Below the pieces are notes generated by a model, which saw only the letters and a list, made by a program, of their open reading frames with translations, ran no database searches and was not told the origin of the DNA. DNA of 64,000 nucleotides from Akebia trifoliata (lineage: Eukaryota > Streptophyta > Magnoliopsida > Ranunculales > Lardizabalaceae), in contig CM030706.1 of assembly GCA_017979445.1 (NCBI GenBank), positions 22,957,884 to 23,021,883 of the forward strand. The letters are read 5' to 3'. Positions 32,706-44,513 of this stretch are shown piece after piece. Made by a program: the position numbers and the translations under genes. Each line of letters begins with the position of its first letter. Position 1 is the first letter of the stretch.

Positions 32706-35105
32706 GGAGGCCATCTTTGGTCGAATCAATTCTCCTATTACCCAATTCAATATATTTTTTCTCAAGTCCTTTGTAGCCTTTTCAAAAAAAAAAAAAAAAA
32801 AAAAATTATATATATACATTTTCTTTCTTATCCTGATCACCGAACCTAGGGAAGGGAAAAATTCAAACTACGTTTTTGGTCTGATCCCAAAAGTCTGGGG
32901 TACGTAGGCAACCTGAGAAGTTACTTTAGGCCTGACCACATCAAAATAAAAAAATATAAATTTCCTTACAAAAAAAATATAAAAATAAAAAAATATTGTC
33001 AAATAGGGAAGAAAGTTCAAATAAAAAGAAAAAATGCTACACAAGGGGCATTCGGGTTTTTGAGCCTCAAAATTCCTTTCTTTTTATGCCTAGTCCTAAG
33101 CCTACCTGAAAGTCTTCCTAAGTACTATGTGAAAAAGTCAAGGAAGGTAGTAAAGCATGATCATACAGTAACTCTAGAAGTTTAGAAAGGAAGAAAAAGA
33201 ATGAAAAAAATGATGAAGCTTGCTAAGTTGAAAATCCGAAAAGGGCGACTTAGGCAAAAATTAAGGCAAGCTTGCAAGGTTGTAAATCTGAAAGGACGAC
33301 TTTGGCAACAATCAGAACAAAGAAAAAAGAAAAAGCTCGCTAGATCAAAAACCTAAAAGGACAATCTAGGCAAAAGTTAGAGTAAGCTCGCCAGATCAAA
33401 AATATGAAAAGGCGATTTAGGCAAAAGTTAGAGCAACAAAGAAAAATAGAAGAAAATCTCAAGAGGTTTGAGTCGAGACATTTGAAGTCCGAATAATCAA
33501 GTTCAACACTTAATGTAAACCAGGCATAAACTCAGAAGTCACGAGTATCTTGTCTACAATTGATCTAAAAATTTTTACTTCCCCAAGTGAATCGAGGGGG
33601 AGAAGGGTGAATTCTATAATGAGTCTGAAAAGGAAATATTTTGTTCTCTTGAGCCTGACTCAAAATCTTCAATAAAATTAAAAGTTAGATCTTTATTGGC
33701 TTGTGCTAATCAAATATTTCAAACCTTCATATAAGGGGCATTTTCTTTCTTCTCTGATATGTAGTTTCTCCCTTATACTAGGGGCATTTTTTTCGTTTTT
33801 TTAACAAGATGTAGTCAATACAATGTTTCATGTCAAAGTAGGCGTATTTTTTATTTCAAGCATGATCAATGTTAATCCTAAAAGATAATGGGAACCCCTA
33901 ATTTAAGGTTACCCTCTTGATAGCATTTTTTTTTTAAATCCTTGAGGTTAAAAAAAAGTTAAAATTCATAAAATTTTGAAAAAAACCTTTAGGTTCAAAC
34001 GGAAGCGTTTCTGATCTCACATTTAGTTGTGTCCAGAGATTAACTCATAACCCATTCACCTAGAATAGGAGATAGGGCATTATTTCTTTCACAGATTCAA
34101 TCATCCTTACTCAGATCTATTCACTCCCAGATTCAATCATTCTTTTCCAGATTCATTTTCAATAATTCTTTCCCAGATCTATTCATTCCCAGATTCAATC
34201 ACTCTTTTCTAAATTCATTTTCAATCATTATTTCCCAGATTCATTCCTTCCTTCCCTAGTTTTACTCAACCAGATGCCGCCGAGGGTTTTGTCAAAATTA
34301 TGCTCAGATGCTACGGAGGGTTTTTTCAAAATTATACTCAGATGCTACTGAGGGTTTTCTCGGAATTATGCTCAAATACTGCCGAGGGTTTCTCGGAATT
34401 ATGCTTAGATGCCGTCGAGGGTTTTCGCAGAATTATGCTCAGATACCGCTGAGGGTTTCTCGAAATTATGCTCAGATGCCGCCGAGGGTTTTCTCAGAAT
34501 TATGCTCAGATATCGTCGAGGGTTTCTTGGAATTATGCTCAGATGTTGCTGAGGGTTTTCTCAGAATTATACTCAGATATCGTTGAGGGTTTCTCGAAAT
34601 TATGCTCAGATGCCACCGAGGATTTTCTCGAAATTATGCTCAGATGCCGCTGACGGTGTCTTGGAATTATGCTTAGATACCGCTAAGGGTTTTCTCGGAA
34701 TTATACTCAGATACCGCCGAGGGTTTTCTCAGAATTATGCTCAATTTATACTTAGTTTATACCCAGTTTATGCTCAATTTATGCTCAGATTTTGTTCAGT
34801 TTATACTCAAATTATGCTCAGTTTTTACTCAGACCCCATGAGATTTATCTCAAATACACATGTGCACATTTGTTCCATTAGTCGAGGAGAATTTTCTAAA
34901 ATTCAAGGATCTGACGTCGTCAATGAGAGCTCGCGCTTGAGGACCTAACAAATTTTAGTTCAGGGAGAGCTCGCACTCAAAGATCCGAACGCCCTGATGA
35001 ATTGCTAAATTAAGCTACAAAATGAATTGTCACTAACTTTGGCATTCGGATATCGCACTAACTACCAAAATAGATCTGCTATCTAGTTTGCTTCAACCCT
35101 CTACC
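32706..35105 (+). other. 3' untranslated region of element A
   Basis: No gene. It holds a poly-A/AT run (32786-32815), a ~72-bp repeat with GCTCGCTAGATCAAAAA and GGCGACTTAGGCAAAA (33215-33440), CCCAGATTCATTC-type short repeats (34090-34250) and the 34-36-bp array below. The same order of blocks occurs inverted in B (50070 down to 47471). Confidence 0.7.
34270..34750 (+). repeat. 34-36-bp tandem array, 3' UTR of element A
   Basis: About 13 units of the type CTCAGATGCCGCCGAGGGTTTTCTCGGAATTATG. The same unit forms the array at 47850-48420 in B (reverse complement). After it, short degenerate units (CAGTTTATGCTCAATTTATG) run to about 34830. Open frames here are by-products. Confidence 0.92.
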
Positions 35106-35118
35106 AAAGAAGGGCATC
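35106..35118 (+). other. Polypurine tract of element A
   Basis: AAAGAAGGGCATC immediately before the 3' LTR. Confidence 0.6.
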
Positions 35119-37180
35119 TATAGACATCCCATTTTTGTACTCGCCTGATTAATCAACTCGTCAACCCGATCACAACGATTATTAATGATGGATGATTATT
35201 TCAATGCTTTATTTGTTACTAGATATGTTTCAGAAATTCAGATGAGGTATTTTAAATTAACAAAACTATAGAAACTACGTTACGCTAGGAAAATATAACC
35301 CCAAAAACATAGAAGTCATCATCTTGTAGATAAAAAGAAGCTTTACGATAAAAATCACTAAAAAATGATCAAATTACCAAAATAGCCCTAACCTTAAAAC
35401 ATCCCTAGAGCCTACATTACACTTAGGAAAATCCTTTCAAACACATAAAACAACAAATCGAAATCAAATAAATCATTTCTAATTTTCACAAAATTTGACA
35501 AAATTACGAAAATGCCCATCATAAAGTTCACAACCATTTCACAAATTTTTTTTATAAATGACACAAACTAATATTCTCATCGAATTCCTTACGAAAAATC
35601 GATTTCAAAACATCCTGGAACATCGAAAATCGATTTAAAACGCAAAAAGGCCTCTCTAAAGCCAAAACGATAATTTCAAAATTTTAATAATTAAAAATTC
35701 TGAAATTAATAATTAAAATATTAATTGATGTAAAGTGAAATCCTAATTAAAATTAAAGTCAATCAAGTAAGACTCAAGTCAAAATCCTAAAGTCAAGTCA
35801 ATCTAATAAGACTAAAAGTCAAAACCCTAAAAGTAATTCTAATTAAACGCTAACTCTATCTAATAGAATTCTAATTAAATTCTAAAATTGTCTAAAGTAA
35901 TTCTAATTAAACACTAACTCTATTTAAAATAATTCTAATTAAACTATAAAACTATTTAAAAATAATTCTAATTAAACACTAACTCTATCTAATGTAATTC
36001 TAATTAAACACTAACTCTATCTAAAAAGTACTTAAAAAATCTATAAATAAGGGTCCCTACAACCTATTTTCGTATGAAAAAATAAACCCTAAGAAAAGTA
36101 GGTCAAAAAGCTTCCCTAACCTCCCATAAACCCTAATTTTGAAGTCCTAACTCCTTACCTATCATCCATACCCCAGCTTTAACTCAAAAATACCTAAAAA
36201 TCCTTCAAAAACACCTAGAAATTCATAAACAAATCAGAAAAATACAGAATGAGGTACTTTGACTTGGAGATCTGAAGCGAAACCGATGACAGAACGAAGC
36301 GAGGAGCGCTGTATGAGGAGCTGTTCCATCAGATCTGAAGGAACAAAACTGTTGCGTTCGTAAAGGTAAATTTTTTTTAATTATTTAGGTCTTTTTAGCA
36401 ATGTAGTTTTATTTGGAGAAAGTAGAGACCAGCGTTTGCCGGACGGGGTTGGTGCCTAACACCTTCCAACTATGAGAGATGGGAGAATGTTGAAATTAAC
36501 ATTATCAGAGAAACTATTGAAATTTTAGTAGCAGAAGTCGAAGAGGAGAAGCTAGGTGCTCAAGATATCAGGGTAGTGATAACAGCTAGGCAGCATCAAC
36601 ATAATCATATAAAATATTTAAAATGTGTTGGTTTAGTAGAATATAAACATTAACTTTTTTGGTAATTGTATGAATAAAAAAAATTAAATTTACAAAATAC
36701 AAAGTTTAAAAGCTAAATAATAAATTTATTGCTTTAAAGTGGACTAATAAAATTTATGATTGCAACAGCTTTGTATGGAATGTTTTCATGATTTAGGGAG
36801 AGTCAGGAGTAGAAGCAAGAGTAGCATCTTCGGTAGAAAGAGCCCCCTTGCACGAACTGACTTTTGGAGCTAGACGAACTTTCAACCGTACGAACCAACT
36901 TTTGGGGCCAAAGATGAATTAAAATAATACATGCTTAAGCTTAATGAATTTAGAAAATCAACTAGCATACCAAATGTGTAGACAAAAATTAACACTTATG
37001 GCAAACTATGCAATATGAAAACAATTTTAACATCCACATTAAAAGTCTGGTGGTACTAAAAACAAATCTTATGGAAGCACATAAGCAATTGGAAAGTCAC
37101 AGCTGAAAGAATTAGGTGGCGACTCCCAAACCTCGAGTCAAAAGCTGATCCACACACCCCGCGGACCGAGGGCGCTTTCA
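35119..37180 (+). repeat. 3' LTR of element A
   Basis: Starts TATAGACATCCC, a decayed TGTAGACACCCC, and ends CGAGGGCGCTTTCA. The first ~1.3 kb matches the LTRs of B in reverse complement (GATTAATCAACTCGTCAACCC near 35147 and the GGTGCCTAACACCTTCCAAC block near 36450). A short tandem run of TAATTCTAATTAAACACTAACTC lies at 35830-36030. Between about 36470 and 37110 there is a segment absent from the B LTRs. Confidence 0.88.
36470..37110. other. ~640-bp segment inside A's 3' LTR, absent from B's LTRs
   Basis: The LTR of B runs directly from ACACCTTCCAAC to the GGTGGCGACTCC block through about 130 bases of its own; in A a different ~640 bases stand there. It opens with a stop-free frame of about 45 codons (ENVEINIIRETIEILVAEVE near 36485), then AT-rich sequence. 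I do not recognise it. It may be a separate insertion or a captured fragment. Confidence 0.5.
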
Positions 37181-38903
37181 CTATCCGTGATGGGGTATAC
37201 AATACCTGCATTTAATAATTTGAGGACCTCCCCTAGAACAACATCTTGTAAGGCTGCACTCAGTCATTTATGTGGTTCTCTCGAAGGTTTGGAGTTTTCC
37301 TCGAGGAGTATCTAGTGCATAACAATAATGAGATTTATGCCTTTGATATTAGTTATAGTCCAACCTATAGCGTTCACGTAGAATATCAAGTAATTGATTC
37401 TCTTGGGACTTTTCTAAGTTTGGAGATATGGTATCTCGAAAGGTTTCAACCTTTCCAAAGAACGCATACTTCAAAGTGTTAGGCAACTATTTTAGCCCAA
37501 GTTTGGGAGTCTCTTTAACTGGTATAGAAGATCAAGGAATGGGGAGACTCTCGGCTTTTGGTTGTCACTTTTGAAAATCCATTGTAGGGACAGATTCAAA
37601 GTGGGAGTTCACTTTCCTTATCGATTTCTCCATATCAAAATCAATGCCAAATTAGCCTAAGTACTCTTCTAGCAAGTCAATGTTCTCAACTTCTTTAAAT
37701 ATACTGGTGATCAAGGTATCAATCATGTTGGCCTCTTCCAAATTATCCATGCTTATGGATTGGAACTTACTATAGAAGACATTTATTTTGAACTTCATGT
37801 CTCCAAAAACTGAGCTCATGATCTCATTCTTATATTTGATAACAGCATCAGATGTTGCCAAGAGATGCCCAAGATGATAAGAATGTGGTTGTTTGGGTTG
37901 ATGACAGGTTCTATGTCAAAAACCACAAAGTCAATGATGAAATAAAAGTCCTTAACTTTGATGATAACATCTTCCACAATTCTTTTGGGAATCTTAATCG
38001 ATCTGTTAGTGGAACTCAATGTGATATCAGTAGGTTTGAGTTTCCTCAAACCTAGTTATTTGTAGACAAATAATGGAAGAAGGTTCACATTAGCCCCTAG
38101 GTCTAAGTGACATTTCTCAATCATAGTATCCCAATCTGCATAGATATGGTGATTAGATAACCTTGGTCCTCGAATTTAGGCATAATTGTGTATTGGATCA
38201 AACAAGAAGATTGGGTTGTCATCACAACCTCTCTAGGTATAAGGATTTTTCTCTTTACAATGGTGAGATCTTTCATAAATTCATCATAAGAGGGAATATG
38301 TCGGATTGCGTCTAAGAAGAGAATATTAATTTGATCATTCTTGAACACTTTTAAAATTTCTTCTAGTTGTTTCCCTTTTCTATTATTTGTGGGCCTATGT
38401 GGAAATGAGACTCTAGGGATAACTACTTATTTATCAGGAAGTGGAGATGTTTTTTTCCTTTTGTCCTCTTTGTTTATTACTGGCTCATTAGAATTAGAGT
38501 CCTTACTTTTTGTTGGGGATTCGTACCACTCGTTGAATCCATGTTCGTGTTTATTCACCAATTTTCTAGAGTTGAGTATATCCACTACTTGGACAAAGTC
38601 ATTAGAAGGACCTGGTTGACTTGATATTTCGAATTTCCCTTTTGGGACATTTTGAACATGTCCTCATAAATTTGGGACTGTTTGATTAGAAAACTTCCCC
38701 TTATATTTTCCCCAACAAAAAGAGCTAGCTGACCTAACTGAACCTCAACTTTGAACATTACTTGTGCATTCGCTTGATTAATTTGGGATTGGTTCTGGTT
38801 GATCTGTATTTGTTGTTGACTGGTTTGTTATTGTTTCTTTTAAAACTCAGTCATTATGCCTTCTAATGATGAGTTTGTTTATACAATTTGAGGGGGAATA
38901 GTT
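37181..38903 (-). pseudogene. Element C: Athila-like gypsy gag end, protease and start of RT, minus strand
   Basis: Read on the minus strand: gag C-terminus with VEVQLGQLALFVGENIRG (about 38740-38690), a linker, a conserved block (HINxxF-like INILFLDAIRHIPSYDEF near 38330), protease active site HLDLGANVNLLPLFVY (about 38110-38060), then KLKPTDITLSSTNRSIKIP and VEDVIIKVKDFYF. RT approach: LKYAFFGKVETF, NQLLDILRERYRL and VLKLLNAGIVYPIT at 37230-37185, where A's 3' LTR cuts in. There are several stops and frameshifts. Family placement is by resemblance of the protease to Athila-type elements. The rest of RT should lie beyond A's 5' LTR, outside the window. Confidence 0.82.
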
Positions 38904-40419
38904 TGTAAAACCCCGAGTTTTCGATTCGTATCTCGAGAAAAATAAATAGTGGATGTTTGAGAAAATCCTAAAAATAGGACTTTGGATAAAACTTTAAGAT
39001 CTTTTTCTGATCATTTTTAATGAAATTTGACCTCACCATTAGATTTAAAATGATCGAAAAACATATTTTAGCCTGTAAGCATACTCGAGTGTGTGTTTGA
39101 ACAGAAAAGTTGTAAAATCCATGATTTTTGAGTTAGATCAGGCCAAAATAATGACTTTTTTCTAGAGTAAGAATTTTTAAAATTTGATTATACCATTGGA
39201 TTCGTAATAAAAAATTATAAAAAATTGACTATGTACTTATCATTTTTAGAGTCTAAAAAGTCAAATTATCGTCAAAAATGAAAACGACGTCAATTTTGGG
39301 GTCCCACTGGGCCAAAAAGTAAATTTTTGTTAGTGACATAATTTGTAGAATTTTATCATACCATTAGATTCAGAATGAAGAATTAGATACAATAGAGTAT
39401 TCATTTATCACTTTTGGAGTCTGGACGATCAAGTTATCCTCGAACGAAACAATAGGTAAAATACCGATTTCGTCCCATACTTATATAAATAAAAAAAATT
39501 TAATCAAAAAACTATTCATCATCTAATTTCGTCCAAAACCAGTCGTGGTTTTTTTTTTCAATTAGTTTATTTTTCAAATTTTCAACCTTCGATTCGTCGC
39601 GAACGATCCGTCTTCGACCTTCGACACTTAAGGGGAAATCGTCCGCAGATTCGTTCTCTAAAAAACCCACCTAATTTCCTTTCGTTTTCTTGCCTTTCTC
39701 TTCCCGTATCATCAAAATCAGTCGTTGATAATACGAAAGTTTCGAAACTTCAACCCTAAATTTTATCAGTTTTAAGGTCAAACCGTCCTCCGCCGTAGAA
39801 GGGAGAAAGGACGATGACATCGATATCTTCGAAACTACCAGGCCAGATTCAAAAATTAGTTTCTTTAAAGTTTGATTTGTCTCAATTTCTATGATGATCA
39901 TCTCGATTTTCATGCACACGCTTCAATTCTTTAGCACAGAGATTGTAAGGACTCTAAATTTCTATTGATAATTGTAGATTGTGAAAATTACATTTAGGAT
40001 TTTTATCATAAATTTGTATTGGGTTTAAATATTGTAGAATTGTTTTTGTTATTTTAAATTCACGTCAGAACTTACATATTTGATATATTTAATTGTATTT
40101 TATAATAATTATACGTGGGTAGGATATTTCACCAGGTTATTTCCGTCAGTTGGGTCTTGTGCAATGCTGAGACCTCATTTTTATCTAAGTTTTGTATTTT
40201 TTTAATGTTATTAAAAAAATGAATTTCATAGTTAAAAAAATGATTTAATATTCAGTGAATTCATATTGAGTTGATGAATATCAAAAAGTGAATTTTTTTC
40301 GAAAGATTGAGAACTACGAAAATTAAAAAAAGGGAAAAATGGGATGAAACAGTAAAATGTCAAAATCACACCCAAAGGGTGATGTCTGCATTTTACCTCC
40401 GAAAAGATGGGATGTTACA
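38904..40419 (+). repeat. Solo LTR-like sequence (TGTAA...TTACA)
   Basis: Starts TGTAAAACCCCGAG and ends GGGATGTTACA, the form typical of chromovirus-type LTRs. It has a TATA box at 39482-39491 (TATATAAATA) about 580 bases in, and a plausible transcribed leader after it. It lies at the end of element C's gag. The flanking five bases differ (TAGTT, CCCCG), so no target duplication is seen and one edge may be rearranged. Orientation is assigned from the TATA box. Confidence 0.65.
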
Positions 40420-42055
40420 CCCCGTGCACTTGCCAAACTGGGCCCGTGATCAGTTGGGATAGTGGTGTGGTAGCAGTTCTACACATGATAGGCTCCATGA
40501 GCTAACACATGGCTGCGGGTAAGAAATACGGCCAATGAATAATGTTTGCATTTTATATTGTGTGTTGTGTGTAGGTTGGTGAAGGGATATCCAAGGATAA
40601 TTACTGGTTGCATGTTTATTTAAACTTCGTTGACACAAAGGCTCCAAATTCTATTATTTATTTTAGACCGGGTAGCCACAATTGCATGGTAGGAAACTGA
40701 ATATCTATTCTTAACCTTATATTGTTAATTTCTCTTTTGTTTTCAAATGAAAATAATATATATATGTAGCTGTTTTGTAAGCTATTAAAGAGTTTGTGAA
40801 TGCCTGAAGGGATAGTGCGTCATATCATCCGGAGTGGTATACTATCCTAGGATGTACGGTAGGGACCACCAAACTCATACATGGTATGGGACGGGTATGA
40901 AAGTGGAGTCACAACTGGAATTCGGGTTATTCCTCTCTATCTTTACCAGTGAACTTGTAATATAAAGGTGGTCGTATACAAATGCTTTGTATATTTGGGA
41001 ATCATATGCACGCCTGATAGGTATAGATAAAGATGATTAGTTAGTGATCATTAGTAATTGAACGTTTTGACACATCGAAAAGAGACCCATTGCTTACAGT
41101 CACATAAAACGGCCAGCCTGAGACAGAAAAATGGTCTCGTAAGTGTGGTAAACAATAATCAACCACAAAATCAGGAACTAATACTTTATTATGAAACATC
41201 ATGTCTCGATTAGGAGCGATCCAGTCTTGAATCCCAACTTTCTAGTTCCACTACTCCACCATTGTGTATTATGTATCTATTGCCTTATTTTGATATATAA
41301 ACTGAAATGCATGTTTAATGTTTCCATTTGATCAATTGCATGTTTAATGTTTCCATTTGATCAATAGATTTGTATAAAAAGAAAATATTATAGTGAATAC
41401 TACTGCTTGATGTAATGTGAGTTTTAAAAGATTTAGTTGCTCATCCCTAGCTATATATACCAGTTAATTGTAGTTTCTTCTATAAAACTTTGCATATTTT
41501 AAAATGAATAAATATGTTTATTCGTTCATATTAGGAGATGTTATTAGTAGAAATTGTTTGCTTCCCTATTAGGTAACCATTGTTACTCACCCTTTTCCTT
41601 CTCCACTTTTTAATTTCAGATTTAGAGCTTGATGAGGCAGGTGTAGAAAATGAATGAGGACTATCTAGTAGGTCAGATAGATTACCAAAGTCCGTTATCT
41701 AGTGAGTACTAGGGCTATACCCCCTAGTGGTATCGATTTGTCTAGGAGTATTATAGATGTTGTATTGAGCGTTAGGACTTTGATTAGAATGAGGAATGTT
41801 TGTATAATCCTGTATTTTGTTTATCCTCCTGTACTCTTATCTATTGTACGCTATTAGATGTATACAGGCTTCCGTTTATATTATATTTTGTATGTTTATA
41901 TGCAGGATAATGTATGTCGTTTATCAGGTGCATGTTGAACACCTTGGAATGCTAACATAAATTGAGGAGACCATGCCAAAATTTTGAGGCATTACCTTGT
42001 GCCCCGAAATCTGACATGGGGCTTTGTGTTAGTGTTTGGCAAGGCGCCACATAGT
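40420..42055 (+). other. Unclassified repeat sequence
   Basis: No coding frame. It begins CCCCGTGCACTTGCC directly after a TTACA, so an LTR start (TGTTACACCCCG at 40413) overlapping the previous element is possible. It contains a 29-bp exact tandem duplication (41309-41366). Its last ~600 bases recur inverted at 43935-44503. Confidence 0.5.
41440..42055 (+). repeat. Inverted repeat, left arm (~0.6 kb)
   Basis: Matches the reverse complement of 43935-44503. Shared strings include ACCAGTTAATTGTAGTTTC, GAGCGTTAGGA, CTTGGAATGCTAACATAAA and TCTGACATGGGGCTTTGT. The copies differ by many substitutions and small indels. Confidence 0.85.
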
Positions 42056-43934
42056 TAGTCATAGGATCGATGATAATCGCCCTTTGATAAGAATTCTGAG
42101 ATAATAAAGAGTATGATTGCTGCCAAACCAAACCTAGGTTGTAATGGGACTATCGTTATCCTTCCCATAGAAATTACTATGTTTATAACTTTCTTTGACT
42201 TGTAGGGCAAGTAAGGGATTGAACCCAAGAACAAGGGGGCAGTTACCAGGCCAAAAAAAAAATAAAGTTAGTCTAAGCAATATTAAAATCTATTTTTGTA
42301 TTTTGTGTAATCAAAATGAAAGTAAAAGTTGCTGGAAAATAAGGTAATAGTAATGAAAATTAAGTTAAGAATAAGAGAAGAATACCACTAGTGATTAGAG
42401 TTACCAAGGGCTTGCATTTAAAATCACATATAAATTTTATCCTTCTTTTAACTCCACTCAAAGAGCTTGGTGTGAGCTCTTTGGGCTGGAAGATATAATA
42501 TGAAAATTAGAATAACACAGAAGTTCGGATTTCTTCACTCACTAACGTGTAAAGCCCTTTCAACCAATTGTCTAGATTAAACATGTTTTATCTTAATCTC
42601 ATCTAAGTATAAAACATCTAAGTTAAGCATTAAAGGTGCAAGGATTCATCTAGAGCTTTGATTTATTAGAGTTGGACAAGACTTTGAAAAGAACCCAATA
42701 ATCATCAAAGGAGCATGGAAAGATAAAGAACAAAAATACAGCAATAAAAACTTGCTCTAAGCTTCTTTTTTTTACTAATAAAGGGAGTCTAGCTCATAAT
42801 CATTGCAAGAAAATAAGGAAAAGTAGTCAAACTAATACTTGTATTCATTGAGTAACCAATGTAGACTATGTTCTTCTCAGAGAAATTATAGAAACTTGAA
42901 GAAATGGAAACTATACTAAAATGAAAAATTACAAAAGAAAATATCAATGGCATTTAGGTAGAGAACAAAGAGAGGGAGCCCTAACAAAGGGTTAAGAGGG
43001 GGGCTCTTTTCGGTAAGGGGTCTATTTATAAATATTTGATGCTTTAAAAGGATCCAAAAATAGTCACCATCGCTATTGCGTATACGATTAAGTATGGAAC
43101 ACACTCGAGGAATTTTAGGGCACTTCATTCAAGGTCCATGGTACCGCGATAAAATTGAAGGTTTTGGTCTTGAAATTCAGCTAGCATGCTTGTTTGGACC
43201 CTTGGATTGAAATACAATGTCTAGTATCTTATTTCGGGGTCCCAATGGTTTGATCTTTGATTTGCACAGTAAACATGATTAATTAGGGTTTTCCAACAAA
43301 TATAATTTATTATGTATAATTAAGCTTAATTAACATATAAAAATATGCAATATGATATTTCGAGGCTTAACATGATTATTAACTTAATATGGAGAAAAAT
43401 GGACAAAAATTGAGATAAATACCCAGTAAAAGTGTGGATAAAACAGTATTTTAAGACACTGATTACACTTCCAAACTTACCTTTTTTTAGTCCCTAGAAA
43501 ATAAAACCGTCACTTTTGCAAGCATGTCGACTGTATTTAGCGAATGCAATAAGCCCTTAAATCGTTAACTTACCCTTAATGGACAAGTTTGGCTCATGAG
43601 GGAATATACCCATAAAATTCAAAATAACTTTTGAAATAAAAATGGTCAAAATCAAAACTCATATTAAAAAACACAAGTCAGTTCTAATTTGTTAGTGATT
43701 TGGAAATAACACTTGGTATAGAGTCCCAACTCTTATTTCTCTATGACCAAACTTAGACTTAAATTGACCTTTAAGAAGTAGTAATTCGAACATAGAAATT
43801 TTAAAGATTCAATTTCTTAAAGTGAGTTAAAAAAAAAAAACTTCAATCTACCCACGAATAGTTAAATTAACTTAGGATTTGATTCAAAACTTAGCATCCT
43901 ATCAGAGGTAGTGAGAAGTGTTGATATTTACTTT
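42056..43934. other. Spacer between inverted repeat arms
   Basis: AT-rich, with no domain-bearing frame (the 70-codon frame at 42916-43128 minus is not recognisable). It contains AGGGCAAGTAAGGGATTGAACCC near 42209, a string of a kind often found in LTR remnants, but I cannot define an element. Confidence 0.45.
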
Positions 43935-44503
43935 TGTGGTGTCCCGCCAAATGCTAAAACAAAGCCCCATGTCAGATCTCGAGACACTAGGTGGCGCCTC
44001 AAAATTTTGACATAGTCTCCTCTATTTATGTTAGCATTCCAAGGCGTTCAACCTGTTTACTTGATAAATAAAATCGACAATATCCTGTATATACATACAA
44101 GAACAGAAATAACAGTGGAAGATCTATATACATCTAGTCATGTAAGATAGACCAGAGTGCGAAATGATAAACAATATACAAGATTACTCTGAAAATCCTT
44201 ACTCTAACAAAAATCCTAACGCTCGATACAAAATTTATAATACTTCTGCTCTAACTGACACTACTAGAGGGTATAACCCCAGTACTTACTAGGTAATGGA
44301 CTCTGATCGTCTATCTGACCCATCAGATGGTTCTCACTCCCTGGTTCTACGCCCATCTCGCCAAGTGCAGACTCTGAAACTAAAAAACAAACAATTTTTG
44401 CCAATAATCTTCTCCTAACATGAACAAATAAACATATTGAATCATTTTAACATATGTAAAGTTTTACAAATGAAACTACAATTAACTGGTACATATAGTA
44501 ACT
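43935..44503 (-). repeat. Inverted repeat, right arm (~0.57 kb)
   Basis: Reverse complement relative of 41440-42055. It ends directly where the LINE sequence begins. Confidence 0.85.
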
Positions 44504-44513
44504 GAGGAGAGGA

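Larger units (their letters stand above)
1..37180 (+). mobile_element. Element A: Tat/Ogre-like Ty3/gypsy retrotransposon, 5' end outside the window
   Basis: Host element of the left half. In order it shows leader (1-2031, 19789-20819), an extra ORF1, gag, protease, G-patch, RT, RNase H, integrase, 3' UTR with a tandem array, PPT and 3' LTR (35119-37180). The 5' LTR must lie left of the window. Two later insertions interrupt it: E1 in the leader and solo LTR S in integrase. ORF1 ahead of gag and two RNase H regions are hallmarks of the Tat/Ogre group. Many frameshifts and stops make it non-autonomous. Its right border lies inside the RT of another element (C), so A was itself an insertion; the base string CTATC after 37180 is the expected right target duplication, but the left copy is out of view. 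Confidence 0.85.

Noticed and set aside
38899..40424. Target site duplication around the solo LTR 38904-40419
   Set aside because: Flanks TAGTT and CCCCG do not match, so I do not claim a clean insertion.
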